The notes: a model not told the origin generated them from the letters alone. A stretch of 18,888 bases of DNA from NIOZ-UU13 sp964444135 (GCA_964444135.1 CAYUFX010000101.1:1-18888), one strand, 5' to 3'. Positions 1 through 7,864 are shown, counted from the stretch's first letter. Numbers and translations: made by a program.

Positions 1-65
1 TTTGTCAAGCAATGCAAAATAAAATTCAAGATGTCACGCTTGTATAAGGTCTAGTCCAGAACGAC

Positions 66-94
66 TTGACCTGCAAATGATCGTTTTGTATAAA
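66..94 (+). promoter_or_regulatory. sigma70-type promoter of the ABC exporter operon
   Basis: A TTGACC -35 box (66-71) and a TATAAA -10 box (89-94) are separated by exactly 17 bases, which is close to the bacterial housekeeping consensus. Transcription would start near position 101, about 30 bases before the GTG start of the membrane fusion gene. No other gene lies between, so this most likely drives the five-gene operon. Start point not measured. Confidence 0.7.
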
Positions 95-101
95 GAGGAT
101 G

Positions 102-120
102 GTTGTTGCTATCTAACAAC
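102..120. promoter_or_regulatory. Operator-like palindrome at the predicted transcription start
   Basis: GTTGTT (102-107) and AACAAC (115-120) are perfect inverted arms around a 7-base spacer. They sit at the predicted +1 and directly before the ribosome binding site (AGGAG, 121-125). The position suits a repressor operator; in E. coli the related ybhGFSR exporter is controlled by the TetR-family repressor CecR. As RNA the arms could also form a weak hairpin beside the ribosome binding site. No regulator gene is visible in the window. Confidence 0.4.
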
Positions 121-131
121 AGGAGATTATT

Positions 132-956
132 GTGAACAAGAGAATTATTCCTGTTATTGTGATAGTTGCCGCTGTGGTCCTAGCGGTGGTCTATTTTCGC
201 GAAAAAAACCAGAACTCGGGCCACACCTTAAAAGTGTCCGGCAACATCGAAGCTATCGAAATTCGTCTGTCCTTTCAGGCCCCCGGTAAGCTCGTCGAAT
301 GTCTTGTTGACGAGGGATACTCTGTTAAGAAGAACCAGGTTCTTGCAAGGCTCGACAAGGATGAGCTGACAAAGATTAAAGAGCAGGCACAGGCCAGCCT
401 TGCCCAGGCGCAGTCCGACTATCAGTTGCAGCAAAAACAGTCCGTCCGCATAGCCAATCTTCTCAAGGAAAACGCTATATCTGTGCAGGACAATGACCTC
501 GCCCAGGCAAACTTTGAGGTTGCCCAAGCCAAGCTCCAGGGCGCCCAGCGAGCCCTTGAGCTCGCCGAAATCCGCCTGAGTCATGCCGACCTGAAATCAC
601 CCATTGATGGTTTTGTCACTGTCAAGAGCGCTGACATCGGCGAGGTCCTACAGGCCGGTTCTCCTGTCTTCACGGTCATTGACTTAAATGACATCTGGCT
701 TACCGCATACATCAATGAGACAGACCTCGGCAGAGTCAAACTCAATCAACCTGTCGATGTTAAAACAGATACTTACCACGACAGAACTTACAAGGGGCGC
801 ATCTCGTTCATTTCGCAAGAGGCTGAATTCACCCCCAAGCACATTCAGACCACTAAAGAAAGGGTAAAACTCGTTTACCGAATTAAAATCGACCTCGCCA
901 ACCCCAGCCTCGAGCTCAAACCGGGCATGCCTGCTGACGGATATATAATTGAATGA
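132..956 (+). CDS. HlyD-family membrane fusion protein of an ABC-2 exporter (YbhG/YhiI-like)
   Basis: This is the periplasmic adaptor that links an inner-membrane ABC exporter to an outer-membrane channel. The start is GTG, chosen because AGGAG lies 6 bases upstream. Residues about 5-22 form one hydrophobic anchor. Residues about 35-78 and 152-185 are the two halves of the biotinyl-lipoyl domain (QAPGKLVECLVDEGYSV; SPIDGFVTV). Residues about 78-150 are a charged, Ala/Gln-rich coiled-coil hairpin. The C-terminal beta-barrel region carries SQEAEFTPKHIQTTKERVKL, a stretch I recognise from the YbhG/YhiI branch. At 274 aa it is somewhat shorter than typical (about 330 aa). It is the first gene of the operon and is followed after 3 bases by an ATPase gene. 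No TolC-like partner is encoded here. The substrate cannot be read from the sequence; relatives export drugs or small toxic compounds. Confidence 0.9.
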   Translation: MNKRIIPVIVIVAAVVLAVVYFREKNQNSGHTLKVSGNIEAIEIRLSFQAPGKLVECLVDEGYSVKKNQVLARLDKDELTKIKEQAQASLAQAQSDYQLQQKQSVRIANLLKENAISVQDNDLAQANFEVAQAKLQGAQRALELAEIRLSHADLKSPIDGFVTVKSADIGEVLQAGSPVFTVIDLNDIWLTAYINETDLGRVKLNQPVDVKTDTYHDRTYKGRISFISQEAEFTPKHIQTTKERVKLVYRIKIDLANPSLELKPGMPADGYIIE

Positions 957-959
957 AAT

Positions 960-1697
960 ATGGTAACCATAAAAGCTGTTTCTCTAACTCGTAAGTTCGA
1001 CACTATCACTGCCGTCGACAATCTCGACCTCCAAATCGGAGAAGGCGAGATATTTGGACTTGTGGGTCCCGACGGTGCCGGAAAAACTACAACCTTGCGA
1101 CTGTTCACAGGCATTCTTGAACCGACCGCTGGTGACGCTTGGGTGTGCGAAAACCACATCGTTAAGCAGTCTGAAGCACTCAAGGAAAACATCGCTTATA
1201 TGTCTCAGCGATTCGGCCTCTACGAAGACCTCACAGTCATTGAGAACATTGACTTCTATGCTGACATCTATTGTGTTCCAACCAAGCAGAGACCCGCGAG
1301 GATCAAACGCCTTTTAGAGTTCAGCGGACTGGCGCCCTTTAAGAAACGCCTCGCTGGAAACCTCTCCGGCGGGATGAAGCAGAAGCTTGGCCTCGCATGC
1401 GCACTCATCCACACTCCAAAGGTCCTGTTCCTGGACGAGCCAACCAATGGCGTTGACCCGGTATCTCGGAGAGACTTCTGGCAAATACTCTACCAGCTGC
1501 TGAAGGAAAAGGTCACCATACTGTTTTCAACCTGCTACCTCGACGAGGCGGAGCGCTGCAAACGCGTGGGTCTAATTCATAAGGGCCGGCTCCTCCGATG
1601 CGACGTCCCGGCTAATATCAAGAAGCAAACCCGTTCTGAGTCTCTGGAACGTGCTTTTGTTTCAATAATAAACGAATATGAACACCAGCTACAATAA
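960..1697 (+). CDS. ABC transporter ATP-binding protein, first half of a split YbhF-type pair
   Basis: This 245-residue nucleotide-binding domain powers the ABC-2 permeases encoded downstream. Visible motifs: Walker A GPDGAGKTT (36-44; the usual Asn after GP is Asp), Q-loop Gln83 in MSQRFGLYEDLTV, a canonical signature LSGGMKQ (135-141) and Walker B VLFLDEP (155-161). The switch (H-loop) position reads STCYLDEAE, so the usual His is Cys192. A lost H-loop His usually weakens hydrolysis at that site. In E. coli YbhF two such domains are fused in one chain; here they are two genes, and the last 20 bases overlap the next start. The spacing (3 bases after the upstream stop) and overlap suggest translational coupling. 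ATPase identity is certain; the substrate is unknown. Confidence 0.93.
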   Translation: MVTIKAVSLTRKFDTITAVDNLDLQIGEGEIFGLVGPDGAGKTTTLRLFTGILEPTAGDAWVCENHIVKQSEALKENIAYMSQRFGLYEDLTVIENIDFYADIYCVPTKQRPARIKRLLEFSGLAPFKKRLAGNLSGGMKQKLGLACALIHTPKVLFLDEPTNGVDPVSRRDFWQILYQLLKEKVTILFSTCYLDEAERCKRVGLIHKGRLLRCDVPANIKKQTRSESLERAFVSIINEYEHQLQ

Positions 1698-2649
1698 TGC
1701 AGTTGAAGTCCACGACCTGGAAAAACGCTTTGGCAGTTTCACCGCGGTTAGCCGAATTAGCTTCCACATTGCGCCGGGGCGTGTCTTCGGCTTTTTGGGC
1801 CCGAATGGTGCAGGAAAATCCACGACAATCAAAATACTCTGTGGAATCCTTTCCCCAACCTCTGGCACCGGCACCGTCGGCGGATTCGACATACTCACCC
1901 AGCAGGATAAAATTAAGCAGAACATCGGCTACATGTCCCAGAGATTCTCTCTTTACGAAGACCTGACCGTTGAAGAAAACATAAATTTCTACGCTGGTAT
2001 CTATGAGCTTTCCAGGGAAAAGAAAAGGGCCCGAAAAGAGTGGATAATCCAAATGGCTGGTCTCAAAGGACTCCGCTCGAGTCTCACCCGAACACTGTCC
2101 GCCGGCTGGAAGCAACGCCTGGCACTCGGCTGCGCAATCATTCATGAACCACCTATCATCTTCCTCGACGAGCCCACCGCCGGAGTCGACCCAATTTCCA
2201 GAGGCAACTTCTGGGACCTCATCCGGACAATGGCAGAAAAGGGAATAACAGTATTCGTAACCACTCATTACATGGACGAAGCAGAACACTGCGACAGTTT
2301 GGCTCTCATTTATAAAGGCGCCATCATCGCAACGGGAACACCACACGAGCTCAAGACAAACTTCATGAAAGGTGATGTGCTGAAGATATCGCTGCCCGAC
2401 TCACAGCAGTGGCTCGAAAGACTTGCCGGTCTGCCAGTCATTTCAGAATCCGCCCTGTTCGGCTCCGACATCCATGCCGTTGTATCCAATGCTACCACAG
2501 CCTCTCCCATTATAAGGCGGTTTCTCGATCAGCATACAGTCATCGGCTACACAATAAATGATATCGAGCCCTCACTCGAAGACGTTTTTGTCTCTCTCAT
2601 CGAGAATTACGATATAGAAAACAAGAAAAATGAACCTGACAAGAGTTAA
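1678..2649 (+). CDS. ABC transporter ATP-binding protein, second half of a split YbhF-type pair
   Basis: This is a 323-residue ATPase subunit. Walker A GPNGAGKST (41-49), Q-loop Gln88, Walker B IIFLDEP (160-166) and the H-loop His197 in TTHYMDEAEHCD are all canonical. The signature is changed to LSAGWKQ (140-146), where LSGGQ or LSGGM is expected. The C-terminal extension of about 100 residues resembles the regulatory tail of ABC-2 ATPases. Its changed signature would face the other subunit's weakened Walker A/H-loop site, while its own intact site would face the partner's canonical signature. The expected result is a heterodimer with one degenerate and one catalytic site. The gene overlaps both neighbours by 20 bases and has no clear ribosome binding site, so it is probably translated by coupling. 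Confidence 0.93.
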   Translation: MNTSYNNAVEVHDLEKRFGSFTAVSRISFHIAPGRVFGFLGPNGAGKSTTIKILCGILSPTSGTGTVGGFDILTQQDKIKQNIGYMSQRFSLYEDLTVEENINFYAGIYELSREKKRARKEWIIQMAGLKGLRSSLTRTLSAGWKQRLALGCAIIHEPPIIFLDEPTAGVDPISRGNFWDLIRTMAEKGITVFVTTHYMDEAEHCDSLALIYKGAIIATGTPHELKTNFMKGDVLKISLPDSQQWLERLAGLPVISESALFGSDIHAVVSNATTASPIIRRFLDQHTVIGYTINDIEPSLEDVFVSLIENYDIENKKNEPDKS

Positions 2650-3760
2650 AGCCCTGACCAAGAAAGAGTTCATCCAGGTTGCCCGCGACTATCGCAGCCT
2701 GACCTTGGCCCTTGCCATCCCCATTCTGCTCCTTATCCTTTTCGGTTTTGCCCTCTCACTCGATGTCGACAACGTCCCTCTGGCAATATGGGACCAGGAC
2801 AAGACACAAATCTCTGCCGACTTTATTCGGAAGTTCCAGGGATCTCGCTACTTCAAAGTCGTCGGCTACTTTGACAATTACAAACATCTCGAAGAGATGA
2901 TCGACAGAAACCAGGCCCTCATGGCAATGGTCATCGAAACAAATTTCTCAGAGCTCATCCAATCCAATCAGCCAGTTCCTGTCCAGTTGCTCATCGACGG
3001 CAGCGACTCCAACACGGCAACCATCGCACTCGGCTACGCCAACGCTGTCGTATCAGGCTACAATGCGAAGTTCCTCCTGCAAGCCTTCTCAAAGTCCGGT
3101 ATCCCAGAACCCGCCATGATAGATGTCAGACCCAGGGTCTGGTTCAATCAGGATCTCAGGAGCAGAAACTACATCATCCCCGGTCTGATTGCTGTCATAA
3201 TAATGATTATCGCCGCGCTGCTAACCTCGCTCACCGTCGCAAGGGAACGGGAAAGAGGCACCATGGAGCAGCTCATCTCTACACCCGTAAAAACCGGTGA
3301 AATCATCCTCGGAAAATTCATTCCTTACTTCATCATAGGCCTCATCGACCAGCTCATTGCCGTCACCATGGCACAATTCGTCTATCATGTCCCCTTCAGA
3401 GGCAATCTGGCCCTGCTCTTTCTCTGCAGCGCACTGTTCCTTACTGGTGCACTGGCCCTCGGAATGCTCATTTCAATCACCGCCAAAAACCAACTAATGG
3501 CAAGTCAGCTTGCTATGCTTGTTACATTCCTCCCCGGCTTTCTCCTTTCCGGATTCGCCTGGGCTATATCGAACATGCCGGCGGTAATTCAGGCAATTAC
3601 ACATGCTGTACCCGCACGCTATTTCATTAACATCCTAAGAGGAATCTATCTCAAGGGCGTCGGCATCAAAGTCCTCTCCATAGATATCTTCCTGCTTGTT
3701 ATCTTTACTGTTATTATGGTTGCACTCGCTAATAAAAATTTCAAAAAGAAAGTATCCTGA
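2630..3760 (+). CDS. ABC-2 type permease (YbhS/YbhR-like), first subunit
   Basis: This is a 376-residue inner-membrane subunit of the exporter. The N-terminus carries a cytoplasmic segment with KKEFIQVARD, then a first membrane helix at about 24-43. A soluble periplasmic domain follows at about 45-178, with VPLAIWDQD and LIDGSDSNTA. The remaining helices lie at about 182-205, 230-252, 259-283, 292-316 and 350-368. The motif ARERERGTMEQLISTPV (204-220), after the second helix, is a hallmark of the ABC-2 permease family, as is the late LLSGFAWAISNMP. It overlaps the ATPase gene by 20 bases and is followed after 3 bases by its paralogue. The two permeases probably form a heterodimer with the ATPase pair. 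The substrate is unknown. Confidence 0.92.
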   Translation: MNLTRVKALTKKEFIQVARDYRSLTLALAIPILLLILFGFALSLDVDNVPLAIWDQDKTQISADFIRKFQGSRYFKVVGYFDNYKHLEEMIDRNQALMAMVIETNFSELIQSNQPVPVQLLIDGSDSNTATIALGYANAVVSGYNAKFLLQAFSKSGIPEPAMIDVRPRVWFNQDLRSRNYIIPGLIAVIIMIIAALLTSLTVARERERGTMEQLISTPVKTGEIILGKFIPYFIIGLIDQLIAVTMAQFVYHVPFRGNLALLFLCSALFLTGALALGMLISITAKNQLMASQLAMLVTFLPGFLLSGFAWAISNMPAVIQAITHAVPARYFINILRGIYLKGVGIKVLSIDIFLLVIFTVIMVALANKNFKKKVS

Positions 3761-3763
3761 TTT

Positions 3764-4894
3764 ATGCTCGGACGACTCAGATCAATGTTAGTAAAGGAAT
3801 TCATTCAGGTCCTCCGCGACCCTCGAATGAAAACTACGATATTCGTTGCACCAGTGCTCCAGATTATGGTTTTTGGCTACGCCGCTACCACCGACGTCAA
3901 GAATGTTCCCATTGCCATCTACGACCTCGATAACACCCACCAAACCCGTGAGATCACAAGAGCATTCGTAAGGTCCCGATATTTCCAGGCCACACACTAC
4001 ATCGACAACGACCGCCAGCTCAGAGATCTCATCGATAAATCGGTCGTAAAAGTCGTACTCCGCTTCAATCACGGCTTTACAGCGGACCTCATCGGTGGCA
4101 AACCCGCAAGAATCCAACTTATACTTGACGGTACCGACTCCAACACGGGCGCCGTCGTCCTAAACTACGCCAATAGCATTATCGAAAACTACTCCCGCGA
4201 CTTCCTTGACGACAAGGTCTATTTGCTCCTTGAAAAAATCGGTGGCGTCCCAAGCGTCGATCTCAGGTCACGCGCCTGGTTCAATCCAAGTCTCGTATCA
4301 AGGAATTTCTATCTCCCCGGTGTTATTGCATTAATAGTTTCACTCATGTCCCTGCTTCTAACCTCCATGGCCATCGTCAGAGAAAAAGAGATCGGCACAA
4401 TTGAGCAATTAATTGTTAGCCCCCTTTCTCCCGCGGAGTTAATCCTTGGAAAACTCTCTCCCTTCGCCGTCATTGCCATCATTGAGGCTGTGTTCGTTAC
4501 TACAATTGCTATCCTCTGGTTCAAAATTCCCATTCGTGGAAGCATCCTGCTGCTTCTCGGGTCGACGCTTATTTATCTGCTTGTCAGTCTCGGAATAGGC
4601 CTGCTCATCTCGACTATCTCCTCCACTCAACAGGAAGCTATGCTGTCAACCTTCCTGTTTTTCCTTCCTGCTAATCTACTCTCCGGCTTCATCTTTCCGA
4701 TAAGGAACATGCCAGCTATCATCCAATACATCACACTCTTTAATCCCCTCAGGTACTACATGGTAATCCTCCGGGGCATTTTCCTCAAAGGAGTCGGTAT
4801 CACAATCCTTTGGCCGAACATGGTGATTCTCTTTGCAATGGGCGTTGCTGTTCTTACTATCAGTTCATTGCGATTCCAAAAAAACCTCGGCTGA
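3764..4894 (+). CDS. ABC-2 type permease (YbhR/YbhS-like), second subunit
   Basis: This is a paralogue of the preceding gene, also exactly 376 residues. It has the same plan: KEFIQVLRDP, a first helix at about 23-41, a periplasmic domain at about 43-180 (VPIAIYDLDN; LDGTDSNTGA), then five helices. The family motif is VREKEIGTIEQLIVSP (205-220). The later LLSGFIFPIRNMP and LRGIFLKGVG match the partner almost residue for residue, so the pair arose by gene duplication. It is the last gene of the operon. I see no strong hairpin terminator directly after the stop, although T-rich sequence follows within about 250 bases. Together with the fusion protein and ATPases it makes a complete inner-membrane exporter that would need a separate outer-membrane channel. 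Confidence 0.92.
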   Translation: MLGRLRSMLVKEFIQVLRDPRMKTTIFVAPVLQIMVFGYAATTDVKNVPIAIYDLDNTHQTREITRAFVRSRYFQATHYIDNDRQLRDLIDKSVVKVVLRFNHGFTADLIGGKPARIQLILDGTDSNTGAVVLNYANSIIENYSRDFLDDKVYLLLEKIGGVPSVDLRSRAWFNPSLVSRNFYLPGVIALIVSLMSLLLTSMAIVREKEIGTIEQLIVSPLSPAELILGKLSPFAVIAIIEAVFVTTIAILWFKIPIRGSILLLLGSTLIYLLVSLGIGLLISTISSTQQEAMLSTFLFFLPANLLSGFIFPIRNMPAIIQYITLFNPLRYYMVILRGIFLKGVGITILWPNMVILFAMGVAVLTISSLRFQKNLG

Positions 4895-5356
4895 TGGAAA
4901 ACCGCAGACTCTCGAACAATGGGATCGTGACAAAAAACTGACCAGTACAACGGCCTCGGTCTTTGGGAACTGACAGTATGTACTGCCTCGCAATTAGTAT
5001 GTTGATAAAAGTCAATATTTGATAATATACAATATTCTCTGACAAATTTATGTATCCAAAATGTCTCCACAAATGTTGATTTTGCCTATATCAAGTCCGA
5101 ATAAATGTCAATTTTTGCGAAGATACAAATATTTCTTGATAATTTTTCATTTTTTTCGGATTAAGTAGACGGATGAATAAAAACGTATCAATCATATAAT
5201 TCTTTTGGGAATATCGTGCAGTGAATCTCTTTTTGTGCACCTAAGAAATATTCATATTTATAGAATGGATGCCTAGCTCATTGAGTTTTCAATGACCTAT
5301 TCCAGATAATAAGGGCCGACAATTCTCTCAAGCTGCCAGCCTTTCTTATGCAGAAA
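4895..5356. other. AT-rich intergenic stretch, no gene recognised
   Basis: This stretch is rich in A and T, with T runs near 5140-5156. Its short open frames on either strand show no protein-like motif. No convincing hairpin terminator for the exporter operon was found. The minus-strand frame 5297-5356 continues in frame after the TGA of the neighbouring relic and reads like protein (KKGWQLERIVGPYYLE), so the relic may once have been longer. Confidence 0.5.
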
Positions 5357-5601
5357 TCACATTTTATCTACAGTGTCATCCTCACCTTCATTCTGATCTA
5401 TGTATTCCCACATTTCATTTTGGTGTAACCAGATAGGATCAGCGTTTCTTCGTATGAACTCTTCTGCATCCATGCCCTCGATTGTGGGTGGTCGCTTGAT
5501 CCGCTACTGCTTGCTGTTTATGAAAACTGTCATGTATTCTTCTCGCTTTTTTTTCTTGCGGCCTTTTGTTCTGGAGTAAGCTTCTTCTTTGGTCTTGTCA
5601 T
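5357..5601 (-). pseudogene. Relic of a small conserved protein (about 81 codons), frameshifted and with an internal TAG
   Basis: Read on the minus strand from ATG at 5601, the frame begins MTRPKKKLTPEQKAARKK and then breaks in a run of eight A (plus-strand T at 5547-5554). Supplying one base restores a good frame: EEYMTVFINSKQ, then TAG (5504-5506), then RIKRPPTIEGMDAEEFIRRN and ADPIWLHQNEMWEYIDQNEG, ending at TGA (5357-5359). The Lys-rich head and the NADPIWLHQNEMWE phrase resemble, from memory, a small uncharacterised protein found in planctomycetes; I cannot verify that here. Two lesions in 81 codons indicate a pseudogene. The homopolymer lesion alone could be a sequencing error, but the TAG would remain. 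No clear ribosome binding site precedes the ATG. Function unknown. Confidence 0.6.
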
Positions 5602-5849
5602 TCGCGTTCTTATCGCTGCACTGACATTGATTATGCAGCAAAAATGCTTGATATCATTTTATATTGAAACCAGCAAAACCAGCAGATGTCAACATTGTAT
5701 CGCCCATATTGTGTCATAATCAAACAGGGATTTCGATATTTAAATTTGAACTCTTCATAGGTGGCCGGTACGATCTCCTGTACAATAAACGATCCACTCG
5801 TCTTGAAAGGCGTCGTCAGTTGTCCCGACTTAAAAAATCTGCCAATAGC
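5602..5849. other. Intergenic stretch before the prepilin genes, no gene supported
   Basis: Open frames of about 75 codons exist on both strands here but overlap each other and lack recognisable motifs or ribosome binding sites. One minus-strand frame (about 5700-5830) reads somewhat like protein, with TSGSFIVQEIVPATYEEFKF, and may be a gene remnant. I do not call it. Confidence 0.4.
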
Positions 5850-5879
5850 TTGCATTACCACGGCCGAGTATGTTATAAT
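5850..5879 (+). promoter_or_regulatory. Promoter of the tandem prepilin genes
   Basis: TTGCAT (5850-5855) and a perfect TATAAT (5874-5879) are 18 bases apart. TGT directly before the -10 box gives an extended -10 (TGnTATAAT). Transcription would start near 5886, leaving a leader of about 57 bases before the first prepilin ATG at 5943. Confidence 0.6.
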
Positions 5880-5942
5880 TATGGCAGATAAGCATACCAG
5901 CTAAACTCATTATTTTTCTTTGAAAGAGAAAGGCAAAACGTC

Positions 5943-6752
5943 ATGTACAAGAAACACGGTTTTACGTTGATAGAACTTTTAGTGGTAATTGCCATTATTG
6001 CATTACTGATGGCGATAATGATGCCCGCATTGAACCGGGTGAAGGGACAGGCGCAGAAGGTTAGCTGCCAGGCAAGGCTGAAGCAGTGGGGTCTTGTGTT
6101 TAAGCTATACACAGACGACTACGACGGTTATTTCAACAACAGGGACGTGAGTGGGGGGCTTTGGATGACTGCACTGGAGTCGCACTACAAGGGTAATACG
6201 AAAATGCTTCTGTGCCCGACGGCCACAAGACTCATGCTGAACGCTTCCGACTGGGGCACCTTCAAGGCCGCCTCGCTCGACTCTTACATTTTCAGCTACG
6301 GCATCAATTCCTGGACAAACTCCGTGAAGGTAGACCGCGGAGCCCGTTTGGTGGAATGGTTCTGGAAGAATGTCCAGAACAATACAACTGTAGTACCTGA
6401 TACCAGGAAGACCGAAGGCAGACCGGTTAGTACAAGTAAAATACCGGTATTCGGCGATTCCACATGGTATGATGCCTGGCCTCGCCACACCGATGCTCCG
6501 TCGGAGGTTATGGATGCTTTTGGCATAGGCGATCAGGGCACCTCGGGTGAAATGAACCATTTTTGCATCAACCGGCACGACGGATTCGTTAACCTTCTTT
6601 TCATGGATTGGTCCGCAAGAGCTGTAGGACTCAAGGAGTTGTGGACGTTTAAATGGCATCGTGCGTATGTCACAAACGGTCCGTGGACGAAAGCAGGTGG
6701 CGTCATGCCCGGGGACTGGCCCGTCTGGCTCAGAAACTTCCGAGATTACTAA
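5943..6752 (+). CDS. Prepilin-like secreted/pseudopilin protein, first of a tandem pair
   Basis: This 269-residue protein has a type IV/type II secretion prepilin leader. The short basic leader MYKKHG is followed by FTLIELLVVIAIIALLMAI. Cleavage by prepilin peptidase is expected after Gly6, with Phe at +1 (residue 7) and the conserved Glu at +5 (residue 11). The mature protein has one N-terminal hydrophobic helix and a large globular part. The tail has RHDGFVNLLFMDWSARAVG and then LKELWTFKW, a form of the H..G...N..F.D pattern of planctomycete prepilin-like proteins. The next gene is a paralogue with the same tail, and only 34 bases separate them. No assembly ATPase, platform protein or peptidase is nearby, so the function (minor pilin or surface protein) is open. 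Confidence 0.85.
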   Translation: MYKKHGFTLIELLVVIAIIALLMAIMMPALNRVKGQAQKVSCQARLKQWGLVFKLYTDDYDGYFNNRDVSGGLWMTALESHYKGNTKMLLCPTATRLMLNASDWGTFKAASLDSYIFSYGINSWTNSVKVDRGARLVEWFWKNVQNNTTVVPDTRKTEGRPVSTSKIPVFGDSTWYDAWPRHTDAPSEVMDAFGIGDQGTSGEMNHFCINRHDGFVNLLFMDWSARAVGLKELWTFKWHRAYVTNGPWTKAGGVMPGDWPVWLRNFRDY

Positions 6753-6786
6753 GAGAATAGCCCTCAAACAAAAAAGGAGCGTCATC

Positions 6787-7605
6787 GTGAGCAATCAGCG
6801 GGGATTTACGTTAATAGAGCTTTTGGTAGTAATCGCTATCATCGCACTGCTGATGTCCATCCTCATGCCGGTCCTGAACCGCGTTAGGAAACAGGCCAGG
6901 GCCGTCGCCTGCCAGACGAACCTGCATCAGTGGAGCCTCATCTGGAAGATGTACTGCGATGACAACAACGGCTACTGGCTTAGTGGCCATTACCGGGGCT
7001 CGTCGTCCGGCCAAGGCAGCGGCCGCTGGTGGTTCCGCCCCATGACCGAATTGTACGAAGTCGAGGAGAAGATCCGCTGCTGCCCGCAGGCCACCAAGCC
7101 GGTCCCGACCAACAGCACCATCGGCAACTGGGACTACGATGCCTGGCAGACGGGTACCTATGGCACCGACGATTATTACGTGGGCAGCTACGGCCCGAAC
7201 GGCTGGATGTGCAACGTCCCGGTCGGATTGACTTCCATGTGGGGACGCAGTCCCGCCTCTGACCACTGGCGCACGCCCAACGTAAAGGGCGCCCACAATG
7301 TTCCCATGTTCACCGGCATGTGGTGGGTCGATGCATGGCCGCGTCACACCGATCCGCCCGCCGAACGCAACACCACCATCACCGGTACTGTGAACGCCCA
7401 GGAAATGCAGCGCGTCTGTGTAAACCGGCACGGGGGATTCCAGAACACCGTCTTCTGCGATTGGTCTGCCCGCAAGGTCGGACTCAAAGAGCTCTGGACC
7501 TTCAAGTGGAGTAGGAGTTTCAACATCGCCGGCCCCTGGACCAAAGCCGGCGGGGCCGCAGCCACAGACTGGCCCCAATGGATGAGAAAGTTTAGAGACT
7601 ATTGA
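6787..7605 (+). CDS. Prepilin-like secreted/pseudopilin protein, second of a tandem pair
   Basis: I place the start at GTG 6787. AGGAG (6775-6779) lies 7 bases upstream, and the product begins with a normal prepilin leader, (M)SNQRG then FTLIELLVVIAIIALL. An in-frame ATG at 6661 would run 92 bases into the upstream gene and add 42 residues before the leader. The product is 272 residues. Cleavage is expected after Gly6 and Glu11 is the +5 residue. The C-terminal tail RHGGFQNTVFCDWSARKVG, LKELWTFKW and WTKAGG closely matches the upstream paralogue, with DWPQWMRKFRDY at the very end. It is noticeably richer in G and C than its partner in the middle, with many Trp and Cys. It is probably cotranscribed with the first gene. 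Function unknown beyond a prepilin-type surface protein. Confidence 0.85.
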   Translation: MSNQRGFTLIELLVVIAIIALLMSILMPVLNRVRKQARAVACQTNLHQWSLIWKMYCDDNNGYWLSGHYRGSSSGQGSGRWWFRPMTELYEVEEKIRCCPQATKPVPTNSTIGNWDYDAWQTGTYGTDDYYVGSYGPNGWMCNVPVGLTSMWGRSPASDHWRTPNVKGAHNVPMFTGMWWVDAWPRHTDPPAERNTTITGTVNAQEMQRVCVNRHGGFQNTVFCDWSARKVGLKELWTFKWSRSFNIAGPWTKAGGAAATDWPQWMRKFRDY

Positions 7606-7770
7606 AAAGTGGTTTTGCACTCGTGTTATCGCCGACCCTGTCTCTACTCTACCTCAGATACCCTTCGGCTTGAGTTTGGCCATTGTAGAATGATAAAACA
7701 ACTTTCAGAGCTGTCCTACAGAAAATCCTGAGGTGGTCTAACTTACGGCTTTGATATTGCTCCAAGAAAA

Positions 7771-7805
7771 TGGGGCTTATATCGAATCATTCGATATAAG
7801 CCCCA
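7771..7805 (-). terminator. Perfect 16-bp hairpin between convergent genes
   Basis: Arms 7771-7786 and 7790-7805 are perfectly complementary around a 3-base TCA loop, giving a GC-rich base (TGGGGC/GCCCCA). Read on the minus strand it is followed by ATTTTCTT, a short U-tract, and lies about 60 bases after the stop of the LamG gene, so it is best read as that gene's intrinsic terminator. On the plus strand there is no T run, so it would be a weaker stop for the prepilin operon. Confidence 0.7.
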
Positions 7806-7864
7806 AATTGACGCAAATTAGCTATATCAACCACGTAACTCTAACTGCCAACAAATCACACGGC

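Noticed and set aside
1618..2346. Minus-strand 242-residue open frame
   Set aside because: Antisense of the second ATPase gene; Cys- and Ser-rich product with no motif.
6661..6786. ATG at 6661 as the start of the second prepilin gene
   Set aside because: It would overlap the upstream gene by 92 bases and put 42 residues before the prepilin leader; GTG 6787 has AGGAG 7 bases upstream.
6105..7620. Two long minus-strand frames opposite the prepilin genes
   Set aside because: Antisense frames left open by the codon bias and GC content of the real genes; no ribosome sites or motifs.
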